Shown here: positions 59,217 to 64,000 of the stretch, one piece after another
Numbering within the stretch: position 1 is the first letter of the stretch
Layout of the letters: each line of letters starts with the position of its first letter
Source: Phyllobacterium zundukense
GTDB lineage: Bacteria > Pseudomonadota > Alphaproteobacteria > Rhizobiales > Rhizobiaceae
Length of the DNA stretch: 64,000 bases
Assembly (NCBI RefSeq): GCF_025452195.1
Contig: NZ_CP104973.1
Coordinates: 1,054,001-1,118,000, forward strand
Direction: 5' to 3'
Notes under the pieces: generated by a model
What the model saw: only the letters and a program-made list of their open reading frames with translations
Database searches by the model: none
Told to the model about the DNA's origin: nothing
Position numbers and translations under genes: made by a program

Positions 59217-60050
59217 TTACCGCCCCTGCGAACGCAGGGCAAGAACCGCTGCCGCAGTTTCTTCAATCGAACGGCGGGAAACATCTATCATCGGCCAGTT
59301 ATGCCGATGGCAAATCTGCCGTGCATAGGTCAGTTCTTCTATAATATTGGCACGATCAAGGTAATGATCCGCGTCGAAGCTGAGTGCTGCACCGAGCACG
59401 CGGTGCTGACGTACCTGTGAAATACGTTCCGCTGACGCGACCAACCCGACAATCAGGGGTCTTTCGGATTTCACAAGAACGTCTGGTATAGGTACCCCGA
59501 TAACGATGGGAACATTGACCGTCTTGATGCCCCGATTGGCAAGATAGATGCTGGTTGGCGTTTTGGACGTGCGCGAAATGCCGATCAAAATGACGTCCGC
59601 TTCCTCGATATCGGGTGGGAGCTGGCCATCGTCGTGCTCCATTGTGAAATTGAGCGCATCAATCCGCTGGAAATATTCAGCATTGAGAACGTGCTGGGCA
59701 CCGACGCGCCGCCCCGCCGGAGCACCCAGATAGGATTGGAACAGCGTCAGCACCGGCTCGAGAACGGAGACACAGGGAACACCGATTGCCGCGCAAGTGT
59801 CGTCGATCATGGCAGCGAGGCGCTGGTCGACGATTGTGTAAAGGACGATGCCCGGTTCGGCATCGATACCCTCCAGCACTCTTTTGATCTGCTTTTCGGT
59901 CCTTATCAGTGGATAGACGTGCTCAATCGCCCGCGCATGCGCATATTGTGCCGCGGCGGCGCGACCGGCTGCGATGAGAGTCTCTCCCGTCGCATCAGAG
60001 ATCATGTGAAGATGAAAGTAGTTTATCGGTTTCGTCACAGAAAATTCCAT
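59217..60050 (-). CDS. ppsR: Pyruvate, water dikinase regulatory protein (DUF299, PpsR)
   Basis: Bifunctional ADP-dependent kinase/Pi-dependent pyrophosphorylase that switches PEP synthase or pyruvate phosphate dikinase off and on. 277 residues: [14 protein letters not shown] (about 12-25), [14 protein letters not shown] (about 98-111) and the P-loop-like [18 protein letters not shown] (about 158-175). Start [12 protein letters not shown] at 60050 is chosen; the frame extends 14 codons into the origin region. It is the first gene left of the probable origin. Confidence 0.92.
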   Translation of the reverse strand: MEFSVTKPINYFHLHMISDATGETLIAAGRAAAAQYAHARAIEHVYPLIRTEKQIKRVLEGIDAEPGIVLYTIVDQRLAAMIDDTCAAIGVPCVSVLEPVLTLFQSYLGAPAGRRVGAQHVLNAEYFQRIDALNFTMEHDDGQLPPDIEEADVILIGISRTSKTPTSIYLANRGIKTVNVPIVIGVPIPDVLVKSERPLIVGLVASAERISQVRQHRVLGAALSFDADHYLDRANIIEELTYARQICHRHNWPMIDVSRRSIEETAAAVLALRSQGR

Positions 60051-60446
60051 GTCTTGTTGATGACTGGGGACAAAGTGCCAGCGCGTCCACAACTGATGGC
60101 AGCCATGTGAATTATTGGCAAGTCATCCACAGCGAGCCTGCCTGTGGGAACTCTTTCCGATCGTTTTGCAATTCTGTGGACTATTGCGACTTTTCGCCTG
60201 TTTTCCCATGGTTTTCACAGGATTATCCACAATTGATGCTAAGTTAAATATTTGATATTGTTGACTTATATCGATTATTATCACTACCTTTGGAAACTTT
60301 GCTGCAGTTATTCTGGATTGGATCCGGAATTGTTCGTTGTGGGAAAATTCTGGCAATGTGGTAATTCCCATTACAAACAGACTCTAAGAATCAGAAATCC
60401 AATTAGATCTAAATTTCTTTTTTGTAAGATAGACTGGGAGTGATCA
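60051..60446. other. oriC: Probable chromosomal replication origin (oriC) between ppsR and hemE
   Basis: A 396-base gene-free gap between divergent genes. It has one perfect DnaA box TTATCCACA (60223-60231). Degenerate boxes are TCATCCACA (60123-60131), TAGTCCACA on the minus strand (60175-60183), TTTCCCACA on the minus strand (60338-60346) and a weaker ATTACCACA (60357-60365, minus). An A/T-rich tract (60237-60290) next to the perfect box is a candidate unwinding element. In Caulobacter and Sinorhizobium the origin lies beside hemE (knowledge). Flanking genes point away from the gap on both sides. I saw no CtrA site (TTAA-N7-TTAA). Confidence 0.75.
60223..60231 (+). promoter_or_regulatory. 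Consensus DnaA box
   Basis: Exact TTATCCACA, the consensus DnaA-binding 9-mer, six bases ahead of the A/T-rich tract within the putative origin. Confidence 0.8.
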
Positions 60447-61481
60447 ATGATGGTTCGCAAAGTGATGAAAGTCCTTGGAGGCGAGACTGTCTTTCCTCCA
60501 CCAATCTGGATGATGCGCCAAGCGGGGCGCTATCTTCCCGAATATCGAGAAGTGCGAAAGAACGCAGGCAGCTTTCTCGACCTGTGCTATTCGCCGGATC
60601 TGGCTGTCGAGGTGACTATGCAGCCTATTCGCCGTTTTGGTTTCGATGCGGCAATCCTGTTTTCTGATATTCTGGTTGTCCCGCATGCGCTCGGCCGAGA
60701 TCTTCGCTTTGAAGAAGGACGTGGGCCCCTGATGACCCCGATCGACAAGGACGGGATTTTCTGGTTGGAATCGAAAGGCGCTGCCGATCGCCTGGAGCCG
60801 GTCTACGAGACCGTGCGGTTGCTAAGACAGCAACTCCCCACTGAAACAACCTTGCTCGGCTTCTGTGGGGCGCCCTGGACGGTGGCGACCTATATGATCG
60901 CCGGACATGGCACACCGGATCAGGCTCCCGCCCGGCTTTTTGCCTATCGCAACCCGGAGGCATTTCAAAAGCTATTGGACGAGCTTGCTGATGTATCCGC
61001 TGAATATCTCATCCGTCAGATAGATGCAGGTGCCGATGCGGTGCAGATTTTCGATTCCTGGTCTGGTGTTCTCGATGAAGCCTGCTTCGAGCAGTTTTGC
61101 GTGGCGCCCGTTGCGGCAATCGTTAAAAAGGTCCGCGAAGTCCATCCGGATGTTCCGATCATCGGTTTCCCCAAAGGTGCGGGTGCGCTTTATATGAATT
61201 ATCGAGAACGTACCCATGTCACTGCACTCGGACTGGATTGGTCAGTGCCGCTTTCCATGGCCTCTTCATTGCAGGGTGGTGGCGCAGTCCAGGGCAATCT
61301 CGATCCCTTGCGGGTAGTTGCCGGCGGCCGGGCTCTGGATGATGGCATCGATGCTATTCTGGATGCGTTGGGTCAGGGACCACTGATTTTCAATCTGGGT
61401 CATGGCATTACACCGGATGCGCCGGTGTCTCATGTAGAGCAGATGGTAAACCGTGTACGTCAGGCAACTATCCGGACCTGA
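60447..61481 (+). CDS. hemE: Uroporphyrinogen decarboxylase
   Basis: Makes coproporphyrinogen III in heme synthesis. 344 residues: [20 protein letters not shown] (about 18-37, substrate Arg cluster), [12 protein letters not shown] with the catalytic Asp (about 72-83), [13 protein letters not shown] (about 136-148) and [17 protein letters not shown] lies 5-6 bases ahead of the start. It is the first gene right of the probable origin and is followed by hemJ 21 bases on. Confidence 0.97.
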   Translation: MMVRKVMKVLGGETVFPPPIWMMRQAGRYLPEYREVRKNAGSFLDLCYSPDLAVEVTMQPIRRFGFDAAILFSDILVVPHALGRDLRFEEGRGPLMTPIDKDGIFWLESKGAADRLEPVYETVRLLRQQLPTETTLLGFCGAPWTVATYMIAGHGTPDQAPARLFAYRNPEAFQKLLDELADVSAEYLIRQIDAGADAVQIFDSWSGVLDEACFEQFCVAPVAAIVKKVREVHPDVPIIGFPKGAGALYMNYRERTHVTALGLDWSVPLSMASSLQGGGAVQGNLDPLRVVAGGRALDDGIDAILDALGQGPLIFNLGHGITPDAPVSHVEQMVNRVRQATIRT

Positions 61482-61502
61482 CTCTCAACGTAGGCAAGCA
61501 AT

Positions 61503-62042
61503 ATGAGCGATATCAAATTGACCAATACGGAATCGAAGAAAATTCCAGTTCTGCCGCGGTTGATCGCTGCAGCTGTGGCGCTTTGTGTCATCACGCTGGT
61601 TTTTCTATACCCCGGCGACGCTTATCCATGGGTCAAGGCGATCCATGTCATTGCCGTCATCTCGTGGATGGCTGGCATGCTCTACTTGCCACGATTGTTT
61701 GTTTATCACTGCACCGCCGAACCGGGTTCAGTTCAATCCGAAACCTTCAAGGTGATGGAAAATCGCCTGTTGAAGGCGATCATCGATCCCGCCATGGGTG
61801 TGACCTGGCTCGCGGGACTGTGGCTCGCCTGGCAATCGGGCGCCTATATGGATGGCTGGTTCCACGTCAAGTTTCTATCTGTTCTCATTCTTTCGGCCGT
61901 GCATGGGTATTTTTCCAAGGCCGTACGGTTATTTGCCGAGGATCGAAACGTGAAGTCGGTTCGCTTCTGGCGTATGATGAACGAGGTACCGACCGTGTTG
62001 ATGGTCATTATTGTGATCATGGTCATCATAAAGCCATTTTGA
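61503..62042 (+). CDS. hemJ: Protoporphyrinogen oxidase HemJ
   Basis: Membrane protoporphyrinogen IX oxidase of the HemJ type, the form used where HemG/HemY are absent. 179 residues with four membrane helices (about 18-36, 44-64, 90-108, 120-138) plus a C-terminal one. The essential His is in WVKAIHVIAVISWMAGMLYLPRLFVYH (about 43-69), the essential Lys in FHVKFLSVLILSAVHGY (about 120-136). Its place after hemE supports the heme role. Confidence 0.92.
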   Translation: MSDIKLTNTESKKIPVLPRLIAAAVALCVITLVFLYPGDAYPWVKAIHVIAVISWMAGMLYLPRLFVYHCTAEPGSVQSETFKVMENRLLKAIIDPAMGVTWLAGLWLAWQSGAYMDGWFHVKFLSVLILSAVHGYFSKAVRLFAEDRNVKSVRFWRMMNEVPTVLMVIIVIMVIIKPF

Positions 62043-62239
62043 TCGATAATAAAAATTTTGGTCAGTGATCAATACCACTGATGAAATCTCTTGCCCTTAT
62101 GGTCATGATTGGCTAGACAAGGGCCTCCTCTCCGGAAATACCGCCACAGCAATCTTCGGCCATTTTTAGTGGCACTGCATTCAGGCATCGTCATTTCCCT
62201 TTCTCATTTCACACCAATAGAATTAAGAGTTCCGCACAC

Positions 62240-63505
62240 ATGCAGGAAATGAAACTACAAGAACTCAAGAACAAGACCGCGGTTGATCTTCTCGCCTTTG
62301 CCGAATCGCTCGAGGTTGAAAACGCCAGCGTCATGCGCAAACAGGAGTTGATGTTTGCGATCTTGAAAAAATTAGCCTCGCAGGAGGTAGAAATCATTGG
62401 CGAAGGCGTGGTCGAGATTTTGCAAGATGGCTTCGGCTTCATGCGCTCTGCCAATGCCAATTATCTGCCGGGCCCCGATGACATCTATATTTCGCCATCG
62501 CAGATCCGGCGTTTTTCGCTGAAGACAGGCGATACGGTAGAAGGCCCAATACGCGGACCGAAGGAAGGTGAGCGCTATTTTGCTCTACTCAAGGTTAATA
62601 CCGTCAACTTCGAAGATCCCGAAAAAATCCGCCACAAGATTCATTTTGACAATCTGACGCCGCTCTATCCAAACGAGCGCTTCAAAATGGAACTAGAGAA
62701 TCCGACCACCAAGGATCTTTCCGCTCGCGTCATCGATCTTGTCGCACCACTCGGCAAAGGCCAGCGCGGACTGATTGTTGCGCCGCCCCGCACCGGTAAA
62801 ACCGTGCTCTTGCAGAATATCGCGCATTCGATCACTGCCAATCATCCGGAATGCTATCTTATAGTGCTTCTGATCGACGAACGCCCGGAAGAAGTGACCG
62901 ACATGCAGCGCTCGGTGAAGGGCGAAGTCGTGTCGTCGACTTTCGATGAGCCGGCCTCGCGCCACGTACAGGTCGCCGAGATGGTTATCGAGAAGGCGAA
63001 GCGTCTCGTCGAACACGGCCGCGATGTTGTCATTCTGCTCGATTCCATTACCCGGCTTGGCCGCGCCTACAACACGGTTGTGCCCTCATCAGGTAAGGTC
63101 TTGACCGGCGGTGTCGACGCCAATGCCCTGCAGCGGCCGAAGCGTTTCTTTGGTGCTGCGCGTAATATCGAAGAAGGCGGTTCGCTGACGATTATCGCGA
63201 CGGCGCTGATCGATACAGGCAGCCGTATGGATGAAGTCATCTTCGAAGAGTTCAAGGGTACGGGCAACTCCGAAATCGTGCTCGACCGCAAGGTCGCCGA
63301 CAAGCGTATCTTCCCGTCCATGGATATTCTGAAATCCGGTACGCGCAAGGAAGACCTTCTTGTACCGCGTCAGGATCTGCAGAAGATTTTCGTTCTGCGC
63401 CGTATTCTTGCTCCCATGGGCACGACAGATGCGATCGAATTTCTTATCGACAAGCTCAAGCAGACCAAGACCAATGGTGAATTCTTCGATTCGATGAATA
63501 CGTAA
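62240..63505 (+). CDS. rho: Transcription termination factor Rho
   Basis: Hexameric RNA helicase that ends transcription. 421 residues: N-terminal helical part ([20 protein letters not shown]), cold-shock-like RNA domain (about 55-125, [21 protein letters not shown]), Walker [19 protein letters not shown] (about 176-193), Walker [17 protein letters not shown] (about 265-280), Q/R loops [29 protein letters not shown]. The 197-base leader 62043-62239 may carry Rho-dependent autocontrol, but nothing specific is visible. Confidence 0.97.
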   Translation: MQEMKLQELKNKTAVDLLAFAESLEVENASVMRKQELMFAILKKLASQEVEIIGEGVVEILQDGFGFMRSANANYLPGPDDIYISPSQIRRFSLKTGDTVEGPIRGPKEGERYFALLKVNTVNFEDPEKIRHKIHFDNLTPLYPNERFKMELENPTTKDLSARVIDLVAPLGKGQRGLIVAPPRTGKTVLLQNIAHSITANHPECYLIVLLIDERPEEVTDMQRSVKGEVVSSTFDEPASRHVQVAEMVIEKAKRLVEHGRDVVILLDSITRLGRAYNTVVPSSGKVLTGGVDANALQRPKRFFGAARNIEEGGSLTIIATALIDTGSRMDEVIFEEFKGTGNSEIVLDRKVADKRIFPSMDILKSGTRKEDLLVPRQDLQKIFVLRRILAPMGTTDAIEFLIDKLKQTKTNGEFFDSMNT

Positions 63506-63508
63506 CGT

Positions 63509-64000
63509 TTAAGGGAATGGCCGAAGCAGGGCGTGAAGCTCTTCGGTTGTCTCCACTGGTGCAAGACAGACAAACCCGCGGCACAAATAGGCTGCGGGTT
63601 TGTTTATTGTGACCTCGCCCGCACCGTGGACGAATTCGATCTTTTCGCCTTTGCGAAACTCGATCCATATGTCGGTACGGCGCGGGTCGGGGGTGTGATC
63701 CGCCAGGTTCATTAGAGGATGGTTGTTCCTGTCTGGCGCAACGACGACGAGTTTCAACGGCTCAAGCAGAAGACTGGCGCTGTTGAAAACTCCAGCCTGT
63801 CCGTAACGCTGTTGGATCACCCGGCCCAGGGCATTCTCAGCGATGCCTTCCGCATTCTGCCGAAGTTCGTCATCGCCCGTAAAGGTCGCCAGCCGTAGCA
63901 TTGCTTCAATGATCTGGCTGGTGGCGCTAGGTATTGCCTCATCCTGATCGCCGCGCACGCGAATGATGACATCCCCGCTGTCCGAAGCGCTAAGGGCATA
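63509..64000 (-). CDS. DUF255/thioredoxin-domain protein (YyaL/SPATA20 type), C-terminal part
   Basis: Minus-strand frame entering at the right edge with YALSASDSGDVIIRVRGDQDEAIPSATSQ and ending 4 bases past the rho stop. About 163 residues are visible. The stretch PSATSQIIEAMLRLATFTGDDELRQNAE and the end PAAYLCRGFVCLAPVETTEELHALL match the C-terminal six-hairpin part of YyaL-like proteins, whose N-terminal half is a thioredoxin-like DUF255 domain. Its function is unknown; start and N-terminus are outside the window. It converges on rho. Confidence 0.82.
   Translation of the reverse strand, partial: YALSASDSGDVIIRVRGDQDEAIPSATSQIIEAMLRLATFTGDDELRQNAEGIAENALGRVIQQRYGQAGVFNSASLLLEPLKLVVVAPDRNNHPLMNLADHTPDPRRTDIWIEFRKGEKIEFVHGAGEVTINKPAAYLCRGFVCLAPVETTEELHALLRPFP

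Noticed and set aside
60051..60446. CtrA binding sites in the putative origin
   Set aside because: No TTAA-N7-TTAA pair found; TTAA-containing bits have wrong spacing.

Overview
The window is a stretch of ordinary housekeeping chromosome from an alphaproteobacterium of the order Hyphomicrobiales (Rhizobiales). The gene content and order match the conserved rhizobial/Brucella-type backbone: trpF-trpB-trpA-accD-folC, trxA-addA-addB-murU-(tsaE-amgK)-divL-ahcY-HPr-EIIA-hprK-chvG-chvI/pckA, coaA-hisE-hisF-hisA-hisH-hisB/hslV-hslU, and dnaQ-coaE-aroE-maf-ppsR//hemE-hemJ-rho. A Phyllobacterium, Mesorhizobium or Brucella/Ochrobactrum relative is plausible, but I cannot fix the genus from sequence alone. 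No prophage, transposase, CRISPR array, rRNA or tRNA gene is visible.

Layout. 1-5.4 kb: the 5' part of dnaK (minus) with an RpoH-type promoter, divergent from an HtpX-like membrane protease, then an oxidoreductase and a LysR/aldo-keto reductase divergent pair. 5.5-12.4 kb: an LpxO-like hydroxylase, then a leftward translation block (infC, an ICMT-like methyltransferase, rpmI, rplT, pheS, pheT); infC starts with ATT, and pheS and rpmI share a leader hairpin. 12.6-16.7 kb: an esterase-like hydrolase with a BenE transporter, DUF2852, a SprT/YgjP-type protease coupled to a YdcF-like protein. 16.8-21.9 kb: trpFBA, accD and folC. 22-39.7 kb: a long leftward array covering stress and envelope signalling (chvI-chvG), the incomplete regulatory PTS (hprK, EIIA-Man, HPr), the methyl cycle (ahcY), cell-cycle control (divL), cell-wall recycling with tRNA t6A (tsaE-amgK, murU), double-strand break repair (addAB) and trxA. 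40-43.4 kb: pckA, arfB, a Kbp-like LysM/BON protein and alkB. 43.4-48 kb: leftward his operon with coaA. 48.2-52 kb: hslV, an acetyltransferase, hslU and DUF1402. 52.3-55 kb: XRE regulator, Smr, mltA and Tim44-like genes. 55.2-60 kb: fxsA, secB, dnaQ, coaE, aroE, maf and ppsR. 60.05-60.45 kb: the probable chromosomal origin. 60.4-64 kb: hemE, hemJ, rho and the 3' end of a DUF255 gene.

Non-coding structure is where the window is least ordinary. Two copies of a ~272-bp hairpin element (AGAGC...GCTCT ends) lie in direct orientation around the acetyltransferase-hslU-DUF1402 block. Their cores are nearly identical, but their outer arms are unrelated between copies while remaining self-complementary within each copy. 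One supplies the start codon of the acetyltransferase gene, and the other completes the stop codons of both genes next to it. Two palindromic units built on GTGCGTGGTTCGACA lie between other genes. Five TTAA steps spaced 9-10 bp apart sit between chvI and pckA. I found no convincing new multi-gene system; the hairpin elements, the pheS/rpmI leader and the origin deserve the closest look.
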